Of a stretch of DNA of 64,000 nucleotides, positions 1 to 8,780 are shown in pieces. Position 1 is the first letter of the stretch; every line of letters begins with the position of its first letter. The stretch is from CAVQCA01 sp963763115 (lineage in GTDB: Bacteria; Pseudomonadota; Gammaproteobacteria; UBA9214): the NCBI GenBank assembly GCA_963763115.1, contig CAVXNM010000021.1, forward strand, positions 5,860 through 69,859, given 5' to 3'. The translations under genes and the position numbers were made by a program. A model generated the notes under the pieces. It saw only the letters and a list, made by a program, of their open reading frames with translations, was not told the DNA's origin and made no database searches.

Positions 1-354
1 AATTTCCGTTTGCATGGGTTTGTAGATGATGTAAGAGAATATATATCAAAAGCATCGGTATATATATGCCCGATACGTGACGGTGGTGGTACAAAGCTTA
101 AATTACTGGATGCATTTTCAATGGGTAAGGCAACGATCGCACATCCTACTGCTAGCGAAGGCCTTGAAACGGTGGATGGGTATAATATTATGCTGGCAAA
201 TACGCCTGGTGAGTTCGCTGATAGAGCTGTTGATTTACTTAAAACCAGGTCCCTTAGAAAAAAACTTGGTAAGAATGCACGTAACCTAGTAGTTGAAAAA
301 TATGCTTTCAATAAAATAGGTGAAAAATTAGCTGAATTATACTCCCGCATGTGA
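1..354 (+). CDS. Glycosyltransferase family 4, C-terminal part (cut by window edge)
   Basis: The reading frame is open from base 1, so the gene begins outside the window. What remains is about 117 residues of the nucleotide-sugar-binding half of a GT-B glycosyltransferase. It has the run PIRDGGGTKLKLLDAFSMGK followed by A..EGLE, which is the family's substrate loop (the usual second acidic residue region), and it ends with the helix common to GT4 enzymes (KYAFNKIGEKL). It very probably transfers a sugar during surface-polysaccharide assembly at the cytoplasmic face of the inner membrane. The donor and acceptor cannot be read from this fragment. An IS3 remnant starts within about 25 bases of its stop codon, so the original downstream neighbour has been replaced. 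Confidence 0.85.
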   Translation, partial: NFRLHGFVDDVREYISKASVYICPIRDGGGTKLKLLDAFSMGKATIAHPTASEGLETVDGYNIMLANTPGEFADRAVDLLKTRSLRKKLGKNARNLVVEKYAFNKIGEKLAELYSRM

Positions 355-375
355 ACGCACGATGAACCATAAGCG

Positions 376-600
376 TGAGAATGCTGAATATCTGACATTC
401 CGTAAAGCGTGACTTCTTCATCGTAGAATCTCCTGTTACTGTCTATGGGGAAATTCTACTTCTGAACCTCGCCATTTTTTTCGGTGGGATTACCATCCGT
501 CTGACACTTGCCGCCTATGCCAGGCAACTTGCAGCGAAATCGGCTACAGAGGCAACCGGAGAAGTGGTCCCGGTTATTTGAACAGTTAATCCTGTTTGCA
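376..600 (-). mobile_element. IS3-family left end with the first codons of orfA
   Basis: On the minus strand an ATG at 421 opens a frame reading MKKSRFTECQIFSILT. This is the start of IS3-family OrfA (usually MKKSRFTESQIVSILK). The match stops after about 16 codons, near 376, where the sequence runs into the glycosyltransferase tail. The stretch 422-600 would be the leader and inverted-repeat end of that IS. Because this orfA start lies beyond the 3' end of the orfB at 621-1475, and both face left, the two belong to different copies. I could not define the outer boundary. Confidence 0.55.
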
Positions 601-620
601 TAAGTGGATTCCCTGCTTGT

Positions 621-1475
621 TTACGCCGCCATCAGTTGCGGCCGTTGGTTGAAGTAAACGCTGTCCGGCGTCATGCGGTCAAGTCGCGAGTGTGGCCGCC
701 GGGTATTGTAGAAGTTCAGATACCGTCCCAGCGAGACCCTGGCCTGTGAGACCGATTCATAGGCTCTGAGATACACTTCTTCGTACTTGATGGTGCGCCA
801 CAGCCGTTCGACAAACACATTGTCACGCCAGCAGCCCTTGCCATCCATGCTAACGCGGATGCCATGGGCCTTCAGCAGCTCGGTAAACACCAGACTGGTG
901 AACTGGCTGCCCTGGTCGGTGTTGAAGATCTCGGGTACTCCATAGTTATCTATGGTCTCCTGCACCGCATCCAGACAGAACTGCACATCCATCGTGATGG
1001 ATACCCGCCACGACAGTATCTTCCGGCTGTACCAGTCGATGACCACCGCCAGATAGATAAAGCCCCGCGCCATCGGAATGTAGGTGATATCCATCGCATA
1101 GACCTGATTGGGACGATCAACGTGCAGGTGCCGCAGCAGGTACGGGTAGACAACGTGACCTGGATGCTTCTTGCTGGTATTGGGCTTGCGGTAGAGCGTC
1201 TCAATACCCATCCGCCGCATCAATGTCCGCACCCGACGTCGACCCACCCGGATACCCAGCAGATTCAGCAGATCCCGCAGCATCCGGCTGCCCGCATAGG
1301 GACACTCAAGATGCAGTTCATCGATGATGCGCATCAGTGCCAGGTCTTCCTCACTGACCGAGCGGGGTCGGTAGTACACGCTGCCCCGGCTGATTGCCAG
1401 CGCCTCGGCCTGGCGGGTAACAGGCAATTCGTGATCGCGGTTTATCATCGCTTTGCGCTCGGACTCTAAACACAA
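621..1475 (-). CDS. IS3-family transposase OrfB
   Basis: This 284-residue protein has the rve-type DDE integrase core of IS3 OrfB. Asp is in MDITYI, Asp in NTDQGSQFTS and Glu in NVFVERLWRTIKYE, with the usual C-terminal YNTRRPHSRLDRMTP. The N-terminal helix-turn-helix (HTH_21 type, CPYAGSRMLRDLL) is present. An internal ATG at 1448 (MINRDHELP) is the more typical OrfB start; in the intact element OrfB is made as an OrfAB fusion by frameshifting. No matching orfA lies upstream: only 34 bases separate it from the flippase stop at 1510. The element is therefore incomplete and would need a partner in trans to move. Confidence 0.9.
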   Translation of the reverse strand: MCLESERKAMINRDHELPVTRQAEALAISRGSVYYRPRSVSEEDLALMRIIDELHLECPYAGSRMLRDLLNLLGIRVGRRRVRTLMRRMGIETLYRKPNTSKKHPGHVVYPYLLRHLHVDRPNQVYAMDITYIPMARGFIYLAVVIDWYSRKILSWRVSITMDVQFCLDAVQETIDNYGVPEIFNTDQGSQFTSLVFTELLKAHGIRVSMDGKGCWRDNVFVERLWRTIKYEEVYLRAYESVSQARVSLGRYLNFYNTRRPHSRLDRMTPDSVYFNQRPQLMAA

Positions 1476-1509
1476 CTGCTACTGAATAAGGGGTGACGTC
1501 GACAGGAGT

Positions 1510-2991
1510 TTAAGGGTCAGGTGCGCTCTGCAGTTTACGTATCTTATTCCATATCTGTATTTTTTCATTCCTTGATAGAATTGGCATCATATACGATATG
1601 GCTATAAACAATATCACCAGAGCAGAACGGAACAGTATTGATGGTAAAATACCTTTAGGTGACAGTATAGACAGAAAGTAGATTAATGTAGCCACTAATG
1701 TTACTTGGGAGATCTTTGCCCAAGGTAGTTCCATATTATAAAGTCCCGAGCTCTTCAGATTTGTCCAGTATAACCTTGCGCCAAAACCGGCAACTGTAGA
1801 CCAAGCGGCACCGTATATTCCATACGTGGGTATAAGTGTGAAATAGGCTAGTGTGATAACCGCTACGCCAAGCATTTCACCATATGCTATTTGCATTGTT
1901 TTTTCTTCAAGCAGAATCCCAATGCTGCAGTATTTAGTCCATGCCTGAAAAATATAGGCAATGATTATTATCGGTACGATTTTATAAGCCTCAAGGAATG
2001 AGGGAGCCGCCATTAGCCGTAGTAGATCCCTAGAAAATATTGAAATACACAGACCGACAAGGATTAGTATCGCGCTGATGTAAATGAATATGGTTTGGTA
2101 AATGTGCTTGGCATGAGACTTCTTGTGTATATTATATTTTTCAGAATCCCACATCTTTTCGAAGGGGTCCCAAGTCAAAAGAAGTAGCACAAATCCAAAC
2201 TTATATCCCAAGGCATAAATACCGACCTGTGTTAAGTCAGTATATATGTTGAGAATATATCTATCACCAAATGTCATATAAAATGATCCAAGTGCGGCCA
2301 GTTTCAATGGCAGACTGAATGAGAAAAGCGATTTGCACACTGCTTTTATAACCCTAATTCCTGTTCTGGATATGGTGTATCCTGTTAGCAGGATGCCGAT
2401 AACAATTCCTTGGATAACCGCGCTATAAATAACACCTTCAACGCGCATTTCTAGAAACACAATTAAATAAATATTAAGAGATAATTGAAGAACCAGTTTT
2501 GTAATGCTGAAAATAAGGAACAGCCAGGGCTTTTGCTGGGCTCGTATATAAATCATTGGGATTTCTATCAGCGGTCCAACAAACAATGTTATTGCAAAGA
2601 GTGATATGTAATGTTTGTAGCTAATGTCTGAAAAAATAACAATAGATAATGGGCCAGACAATGAAATCACAATAACCGCACCGATGCTATTTAGCAGTAG
2701 ACTAAGTACGAGTGCTGATGAAATGATATTCTTCTTTTGGCCTTCCGAGTCAACCGTACAATAAAAGCGAAAAACCGCATCCCTAGCTCGTGCACTAAAT
2801 ATTATTGATGCAACATCCAGCAGCATGGATAGAAGTTCTATAACGCCATAGTCGGCTGGAGTAAGGAAACGAGTGTAAATCGGAAGCATAATAAGGCTGA
2901 CGCCGCGCCTGAGTATGTCCCCAAGCATATAGATAGCGGTGTGGTTAACTATGCTGCTCTTATTAGTCCTCATCGCTCGAATATTTTCCAA
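1510..2991 (-). CDS. Polysaccharide flippase, MOP superfamily (Wzx-like)
   Basis: A 493-residue, strongly hydrophobic protein with about 12-14 predicted membrane spans. It matches the oligosaccharide flippase pattern: an N-terminal amphipathic start, then LPIYTRFLTPADYGVIELL, the signature of Wzx/RfbX-type proteins. The role would be to move undecaprenyl-linked repeat units across the inner membrane. It begins two bases after the stop of the GT4 gene at 2994-4154, so the two are co-transcribed; an internal ATG at 2973 is an alternative start. Base use is AT-rich compared with the region right of 34.8 kb, as is common for acquired O-antigen or capsule genes. The substrate is unknown. Its end lies close to the truncated IS3, so the operon's downstream part has probably been lost. 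Confidence 0.9.
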   Translation of the reverse strand: MENIRAMRTNKSSIVNHTAIYMLGDILRRGVSLIMLPIYTRFLTPADYGVIELLSMLLDVASIIFSARARDAVFRFYCTVDSEGQKKNIISSALVLSLLLNSIGAVIVISLSGPLSIVIFSDISYKHYISLFAITLFVGPLIEIPMIYIRAQQKPWLFLIFSITKLVLQLSLNIYLIVFLEMRVEGVIYSAVIQGIVIGILLTGYTISRTGIRVIKAVCKSLFSFSLPLKLAALGSFYMTFGDRYILNIYTDLTQVGIYALGYKFGFVLLLLTWDPFEKMWDSEKYNIHKKSHAKHIYQTIFIYISAILILVGLCISIFSRDLLRLMAAPSFLEAYKIVPIIIIAYIFQAWTKYCSIGILLEEKTMQIAYGEMLGVAVITLAYFTLIPTYGIYGAAWSTVAGFGARLYWTNLKSSGLYNMELPWAKISQVTLVATLIYFLSILSPKGILPSILFRSALVILFIAISYMMPILSRNEKIQIWNKIRKLQSAPDP

Positions 2992-2993
2992 GC

Positions 2994-4154
2994 CTATAGA
3001 CTAGGTGGCTTGTTTATCTCATGGTATTGAGATAAATATGCACGGGCATTATGTTCTGCTGAGTAATGAGATCTGACTCGTTCCAGTGCCATGTCAGTGA
3101 GTTCTGATAGATTTGATGGTAATAGAGCAAGACGATGGACTTCATGTGCATATCCTTCTGGGCAATGGTTCCTGACGAGGGCTCCACATGAACCATTGTC
3201 CAGCAGTACAGGGATGCCGCCGGTTGCATGGGCGACGATAGGCACTTTCAGTGCCATTGCTTCCAGTAATATCATGGGGAGGCCTTCGTGATCAGACGTC
3301 ATCATGAGCATGTCCAAATTCTGGAGTCTCTCGATTATGTCATCACAATGTCCTTCAAAATGGATGGTGCTGTCCATGTCTAGCGCCCTACTGAGTGCCT
3401 CCAACTCGCTTCTTAAGGGGCCATCTCCAAATATATAGAAATTTGCATTTATATCCGGATAATTGTCTCGTAGATAGCGCGCTGTTTTAATAAAAATATC
3501 AACGCGCTTCACAGGCACAAGTCGTCCGGCGAGTCCAATTCTAAATATATTGGGTCTGGTATGAAGTGCAGAAATTGATTTGACTTTGTGATTATAGAGT
3601 GAATTGATATCAATACCATTTTCAATAATGCGGATTTTCTCGTGTGGGAACAACTGTCTTAGAAAGACGGCAAGGTCTTCAGAAACGGCAACGATTCGGC
3701 ACTGGATAAATTTTCCGGTTAACCTGTCGAGTAAACGTATGATACGTTTCGGGAATTGCCACCATGGGGCTTGGTGTTCAGGTGCTCCATGCATGGTTCT
3801 AATGGAGGGTACTCTTCCTGCCAGATAACCTGCAATGCTTCCAAGGATATTTTCTTTTATTCTATGTGTATGGATAACATTGGGCCGTTGTTCTCTGATT
3901 AAGAGTAATAAATGTCTCAGCAGCTGAATGCTAGATAGACTTGTTTCGTCGTATACGAATACTTCTATTCCTGCCTCATGGAGATTTCTTTCTAGGGTTC
4001 CATGATTGAGGAGCACCACCCTTACCGATACGTTAGGAATGTTATGTAATGCCCGTACTAGAGTATATAGCTGCACCTCAGCACCAGCCCATAGATCACC
4101 AGATGCAATGTGTAATACTTTGATGGCTGTGTCATTGCCGGTCGCTATTATCAT
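2994..4154 (-). CDS. Glycosyltransferase family 4
   Basis: A 386-residue GT-B enzyme. The N-terminal half begins with KVLHIASGDLWAGAEVQ, the glycine-rich acceptor-side loop of GT4 proteins. The C-terminal half has GLAGRLVPVKRVDIFIKTA and DHEGLPMILLEAMALKVPIV, the E-x7-E nucleotide-sugar-binding motif. It should add one sugar, with retention of configuration, to a lipid-linked glycan at the inner membrane. It is the upstream partner of the flippase gene (two-base gap). The start at 4154 is the first Met; the typical GT4 start (KVLHIAS) lies about 11 residues in, so a shorter start is possible but none has a clear ribosome site. Upstream lies the ISL3 element. Confidence 0.9.
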   Translation of the reverse strand: MIIATGNDTAIKVLHIASGDLWAGAEVQLYTLVRALHNIPNVSVRVVLLNHGTLERNLHEAGIEVFVYDETSLSSIQLLRHLLLLIREQRPNVIHTHRIKENILGSIAGYLAGRVPSIRTMHGAPEHQAPWWQFPKRIIRLLDRLTGKFIQCRIVAVSEDLAVFLRQLFPHEKIRIIENGIDINSLYNHKVKSISALHTRPNIFRIGLAGRLVPVKRVDIFIKTARYLRDNYPDINANFYIFGDGPLRSELEALSRALDMDSTIHFEGHCDDIIERLQNLDMLMMTSDHEGLPMILLEAMALKVPIVAHATGGIPVLLDNGSCGALVRNHCPEGYAHEVHRLALLPSNLSELTDMALERVRSHYSAEHNARAYLSQYHEINKPPSL

Positions 4155-4325
4155 GCTGACGAATAATATATGACGGGTAAGGCGCGAGAAACAATGTTAT
4201 AGGCTGCCATCGATCCAAATACACCATTTGTCTGCATGACACGTAAGGATGGGGAGGACTGAATCTTTTTAAGGTTTTTGCAGTCTCGTTTAGAGACATG
4301 CTTGGGAAGTTTACAAAGATTCAAA

Positions 4326-5710
4326 GGGTCTACGCGGAAACGTGTGGGTAAATCCTGACGAAGAAATAGTATAACTCATTGTGAATAGTAGGATATTCAG
4401 CTCATTGTCAGGCACTGAAAAGTGATTCGTTTTTCGGGTAGGCTAACCGCATGAAAAATCCCCAATCGATTCGCTCGCTATTCACGTTGCCCGGTTTCGT
4501 GGCGGCCTCCCGATTGAGTGGAGTATTCGGTGACCGGTACGCTCGTGTCATCAAGCTCAGAAGGCGAAAAAAACAGCCCTCTGTTCGCACTGTGGTCACC
4601 GCTGCCGGGGACGTTACGACAAACGAATCCTGCAGGTGCGGGATCTCTCGGTTGCTGGCTGGCGTATCTACCTGGAGTTCGAACGCTGGCGTGTCAACTG
4701 CCCGAGGTGCGGCGGCGTGCATGTAGAGCATCTGGACTGGTTGGCGAAGAACCCTCGCTATACGCAACGCTTTGCCATGCAGGTGGGTAAGCTGTGCCGT
4801 GATATGCCGAACAAAGCTGTCGCCGAGATGGAGCGCCTGCACCACCGCACGGTGAAGGATCTCGACAAGCTCTATATGAAAAAGCAGGTTGACCTGGCGG
4901 GACTGCCAGCACCCCGGGCCATCGGCATTGACGAGATCTCCATCCGTAAAGGACATAACTACCGGGTCATCGTCAGTGATCTGGATCGGGAGCGCCCCAT
5001 CTGGGTTGGAGGCGAAGGCCGTAAAGAGGCTGACATTGACCTGTTTTTCGAAGCGCTGGGCAAACAAAAGAGCGCCCACATCAAGCTGGCTGCCATGGAT
5101 ATGTGGAGGCCATTCAGGAACTCGGTACTGAAGAACGCCCCGAATGCCCGAATCATCTTCGACAAGTTTCATATCATGCGTCATCTCTCAAAGGCCCTCG
5201 ATGAAGTCCGGCGCAGCGAGTACAAACGTCTCAGCGGCAAGGACCGTAGCTACATCAAGGGCCAGCGTTATACGCTGCTCTCCCGGCACGAGAACCTGAA
5301 CCTGGATGGAAGGCGTGCCCTGAAAAAACTGCTCCAGGCCAACCGGCGCCTGAACACGGCCTACGTCCTCAAGGAAGCGTTCGGACAGCTCTGGGACTAC
5401 CGTACCGAACGTGGCGCCCGCGCATTCTTCGAGCGCTGGAAAGACAGCCTGAAATGGCAGCGCCTGGGAGCGTACCGGAAGTTTTCCGCACTGATTGAAT
5501 CCCATTGGGATGGTATTGCCTCCTACTGTCATCCTGATAACAAAGTTAGTCTTGGCTTGGTCGAAGGGGTCAACAACAAAATCCGGGTACTGCAACGACG
5601 GGCCTACGGCTATCGTGATGATGATTATCTTAAGCTCAAAATCGTCGCAGCATTTCTTCCAGCACTACCCGGAAATGCCAATATCAACCCACATGAATCC
5701 GCGTAGACCC
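4326..5710 (+). mobile_element. ISL3-family insertion sequence with both inverted repeats
   Basis: The element is bounded by imperfect 24-bp terminal inverted repeats. The left one (4326-4349) begins GGGTCTACGCGG, and the reverse complement of the right one (5687-5710) begins with the same 12 bases, with about 21 of 24 matching overall. It encloses one transposase. ISL3 elements normally make 8-bp target duplications, but the flanks here (GATTCAAA on the left, ATTATATC on the right) do not match. The copy may have recombined, or the duplication has decayed. The transposase stop codon lies inside the right repeat. Confidence 0.85.
4451..5706 (+). CDS. ISL3-family transposase, read through a -1 shift at an A7 run
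   Basis: The main frame (4636-5706) has the ISL3 DDE core: GIDEISIRKGHNYRV, the Asp in AAMDMWRPFRNSV, and Glu in GLVEGVNNKIRV. Upstream in the same frame comes the paired-cysteine zinc finger (CSHCGH ... NCPRCGG), but this frame is closed by TGA at 4531. The matching N-terminus lies in another frame from ATG 4451 (MKNPQSIRSLFTLPGF to VIKLRRRKK). The two meet at seven A residues (4567-4573), which in the first frame read A-AAA-AAA, the classic -1 slippery heptamer. So the full protein would be made by -1 frameshifting; a one-base indel is the alternative. Joined length is about 418 residues, normal for ISL3. Confidence 0.8.
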
Positions 5711-6205
5711 ATTATATCTTTCACGCTGGCTGGCAGCGAACACGCCAGCAACATCCGCCGTAGGGACTCCGGTTACTCGGAGTCCCTGCATAGTCCCGGA
5801 CGTGCAGCTTTCCCGCGTCTGGTTCCTCGACTGTACTTGCTATCGCGTTGGCGATAAACTTCATGCAAACACCCGCTTCGCATAGGACTGTTCGGTAATC
5901 CGGAGCTTGGCTATGCCTGGCCTTGCGAAGGTGCGGCTGAATACCGGCCATGTAAAGCTCTTACGCTTGCTATCCTCAGATCCGGCACCGGTAGCGCTCA
6001 ATAATCGCAGTACGAAGGTCTGCCTGCGCAGTATCGGCATCTTAACCTCATCCCGACAACGATATCTCTTCTCAGATTCTCAGCCATTTGTGTACACTGT
6101 AAAAGAGGCCATAAGCTCCATCAAACCGCTATATCAATGCAATTTATGTTGGGAGATCCCGATATAGCCAATTCTATTCACTTCATATGAAGACTGTGAG
6201 ATGTC
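5711..6205 (+). other. Intergenic region with a perfect hairpin and a possible group II intron scrap
   Basis: No convincing gene. A perfect 10-bp stem (AGGGACTCCG at 5762-5771, its complement at 5778-5787, six-base loop) is the clearest structure. On the minus strand, just right of it, a short frame contains VEEPDAGKLHVRDYAG, which resembles the short reading frame often seen beside group II intron reverse transcriptases. I treat that as a weak hint of an intron fragment, from memory only. The rest shows no domain I recognise. Confidence 0.3.
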
Positions 6206-7426
6206 ATGACATTGGCTATGAAGAAAGTAACAGTTCTGTTCGTTGACGCAGCGGTTGAATTTGGGGGGTCGTTGGTGGTGATCGGCAACCTGATTGATGC
6301 TCTTGATAAGAGACATTTCCGGTCGATTGTGGTTGGGGAGATCAACCGTGCGTTACTGGAGAAGTTTATTTGCAGTGAGGTGCGTACTTACAGGATAGCG
6401 CGTATATATAACTATGCAGACTGGTTCATGACGGTTGATCTAATCAATCGATTGCCTGGACGTTTTCTGAGAAAAGTAACGAACTATCTCTTATCTGCGG
6501 TTCGCAGCGTTGTAAACGGTGTTTATCTGGCACGAATTGCTATGGTTGTTGTTAAAGAAGGGGTAGATATCATCCATGTAAGTAATGGCATGAATAATCT
6601 GGCGCCCGTTCTATGTGCAGTTTTTCTCGGACGTAAATTCGTCGTGCATGTACATGGTGTTGAGACACCAGGATTTATCCAGAAGCTATTATTGAAAAGG
6701 GTACCCCATTTTATTACTATTTCTGATTATATGAAGAATAGCTTGATAAAAAATGGTTACCCCAATGATCGCATGACTGTGTTAGCGAATCCCGTATGCC
6801 CTAGAGAGGTTTCAATAAAAAAAATTTCAGAACTGCGTAACCGTTACGGAATCAATACGGATGAGCAAGTTCTTGGTATTGTGGGCAGGGTCGTTCGTTG
6901 GAAAGGCCATGTAGAGTTTCTTATGGCTGCAGGCATAGTGATGCGGACTGTACCCAGATTAAAAGTGTTGATCGTTGGTGATTTCGCGCACAAGAGCACT
7001 CCTTACAGGAGCGAAATTACCAGGATCATAGAAGATAGCGGATACAAGGACCGAGTTATATTTACTGGGTATGTTAGTGATGTTGAAAATTACTATTGTC
7101 TCATGGATGTGTGTGTCCATGCCTCGATTGACCCCGAACCTTTTGGTCTGGTAATAACGGAAGCTATGGCCTGCGGCGTTCCGGTGATTGCATCTGATCG
7201 TGGCGCACCCAGGGAAATTATCACTGACGGAGTAAATGGGTACCTTGTGAACCCCGACGAGACTGAAAAGCTTGCAGAAGCCATAATAATGTTACTCAAT
7301 GATGGCGACTTGAGAAGCAGGATAGGGGGCGAGGGTAAAGAACATGTATTGAGAGAATATCAGGTCACTAAATTTGCACGTTCTATGGAAGAGTTGTATG
7401 TGAGAGTGCTGGGAGAAAGTGCATAG
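6206..7426 (+). CDS. Glycosyltransferase family 4
   Basis: A 406-residue GT-B enzyme of the capsule/O-antigen type. The N-terminal domain opens VLFVDAAVEFGGSLVV, the acceptor-side loop. The C-terminal domain has LGIVGRVVRWKGHVEFL, VIFTGYVSDVENYY and DPEPFGLVITEAMACGVPVI, which includes the E-x7-E motif. It would add a sugar to a lipid-linked glycan in the cytoplasm. ATG 6206 has only a weak ribosome site; ATG 6218 (MKKVTVLFV) is the alternative and gives the more usual N-terminus. The gene stands alone between the ISL3 element and the pseudogene cluster at 7.4-8.8 kb. Confidence 0.88.
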   Translation: MTLAMKKVTVLFVDAAVEFGGSLVVIGNLIDALDKRHFRSIVVGEINRALLEKFICSEVRTYRIARIYNYADWFMTVDLINRLPGRFLRKVTNYLLSAVRSVVNGVYLARIAMVVVKEGVDIIHVSNGMNNLAPVLCAVFLGRKFVVHVHGVETPGFIQKLLLKRVPHFITISDYMKNSLIKNGYPNDRMTVLANPVCPREVSIKKISELRNRYGINTDEQVLGIVGRVVRWKGHVEFLMAAGIVMRTVPRLKVLIVGDFAHKSTPYRSEITRIIEDSGYKDRVIFTGYVSDVENYYCLMDVCVHASIDPEPFGLVITEAMACGVPVIASDRGAPREIITDGVNGYLVNPDETEKLAEAIIMLLNDGDLRSRIGGEGKEHVLREYQVTKFARSMEELYVRVLGESA

Positions 7427-7485
7427 TATCAGATGGAGTGGAATGATTTGTCGTAATGAGCGTATTCTTGGTTTGTTGTGTGACC

Positions 7486-7585
7486 CTACAGGCGAGGTTA
7501 ACTTGACCAGGTGGTGATACAACAAGCAACCGCAGGGACCGCCCTCGTAGACGAAGACTAACCTTGCGGATTTGGATTTCTCCAT
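7486..7585 (-). pseudogene. IS110-family transposase fragment
   Basis: The minus strand reads ARLVFVYEGGPCGCLLYHHL, which fits the highly conserved FVYEAGPCGYxIYRxL segment of IS110-type DEDD transposases. Only about 35 residues are recognisable. The sequence on both sides does not continue the family, so this is a remnant. It sits between a glycosyltransferase gene and a broken GT2 gene and marks one of several IS insertions in this stretch. Confidence 0.6.
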
Positions 7586-7792
7586 AGGGATCAGTATATC
7601 GATGGTACCGTGAATACGTTGCGGCGCTGGCCTTTATAGGTTAGCTCGCAATTGAGATGGGGTTCAGCCTCCTAGTGTGGAAGCCATTATGTCTAGGAAT
7701 GAGTGGCTGTAAGCTACCAATCAACTACCCGTGGACACGGGGGGGAATGGCGTTTATTCTAGATTATATCCTCAGTTGCTGGTCTGCAGGTT

Positions 7793-8238
7793 ATGAAATT
7801 CAAAGTGGCGAAAGAGATTCATTTCTACGGAGACCTTCATCGGATTCCCCCGTTGCTGGCCTTTAAGAGCGGTTATAAGGTTAGAGAAGTCCGCATCAGG
7901 AAGAGCGGACAGGATCTGAATCTTAGAATTTATATATCGGGGATCTATCTAAGAAGACTGCTGGACATCCTTGTTTTTTGTTGTTCATTATCAGATTCAC
8001 AAAGAAACCGCTTCGCTTTTTTTGGCTGACTGGGTCAGGACTCTTCTGTGCCGGAATGGTTATTCAGGTATAACCGTACGTTTACTATATTCTGGGGGAT
8101 AGCGATCCTGTACTGATTATGGGCACGTTGCTCATTGTGATCATTTCATTATTTTCGATCGACCTCATCGGTGAAGTCATGATCTTTACCTATTCACGGG
8201 ATGTGAAGGAATCCGAGGTCAAGGATATGCTGGAATAA
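7793..8238 (+). pseudogene. Broken GT2 (polyprenyl-phosphate sugar transferase type), C-terminal part
   Basis: Pieces in different frames rebuild the C-terminal half of a GT2 membrane glycosyltransferase close to the intact gene at 24476-25423. The first piece reads HFYGDLHRIPPLLAFKSGYK and GIYLRRLLDILV (the intact gene has YGDLHRFFPIMAHRHGFK and GIYLRRLLDLLT). A later frame reads RFTKKPLRFFW, and the last gives LLIVIISLFSIDLIGEVMIF and ends at TAA 8236-8238. There are at least two frameshifts, and the catalytic N-terminal half is gone. This is a decayed second copy of the gene further right, showing past duplication or exchange in this locus. Confidence 0.75.
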
Positions 8239-8249
8239 CGATGGTTATC

Positions 8250-8471
8250 GAAGTCTGCCCGATACCTGCGTTGTGGTACGATCATCTCAATACCTTCCTG
8301 GCGCAGTTTTTCATCCAGCTTGTCGCTGTCGTAGACGCGATCGCCCATCAGGTTCTCGGACTTTGCCCCGATTATGTAGAAGTCGAAACTAAGCTGCACC
8401 AGAGTAATCTCATTGGGTTCGCCGCATGGGTACTGACCGCCAGCGGCAATACTAGAGAGATAACGGTGCAT
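8250..8471 (-). pseudogene. IS5-family transposase fragment
   Basis: The minus strand contains GDRVYDSDKLDEKLRQEGIE followed by MIVPQRR, the well-conserved IS5-type block (GDKAYDSDxLDxxLxxxGIEMIAPHRxNR) that carries the second catalytic Asp region. Neither end of the transposase is present, and the frame changes character after RRYRADFDNH. This is a remnant with no function. The 260 bases between it and the next gene hold nothing I recognise. Confidence 0.65.
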
Positions 8472-8780
8472 ATATCGAGAGGCGATCCGTTAGGGCTGCG
8501 GGAATGGATATCAATGAGTTGATTTTGGATGGTTTTCACCCGGTGACAAGATATACCGGTTCAATAAATAGTGGGGGACCCGCCAGAGCTGCTCCACTTG
8601 CAGCCCTTTAGGGGAAAGATTGGCCGGAAAACGGCCTGAACGCCTCAGATCGATGCCGATGTTTTTCGGTATCGATGGACCGGCCTCGCCTGGAAACGAC
8701 TTCCAGCGCTAATCACGAGAGGGGTCGGACCGGTATTGAGGCGACAGAACACGAATTGAGTACTCAGAGGCCATGAAGAA

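Noticed and set aside
864..1469. 201-codon plus-strand frame opposite the IS3 transposase
   Set aside because: It is the antisense shadow of a complete DDE transposase and has no motif or ribosome site.
4408..5184. 258-codon minus-strand frame across the ISL3 transposase
   Set aside because: Antisense shadow; the plus strand carries the zinc finger and DDE residues.
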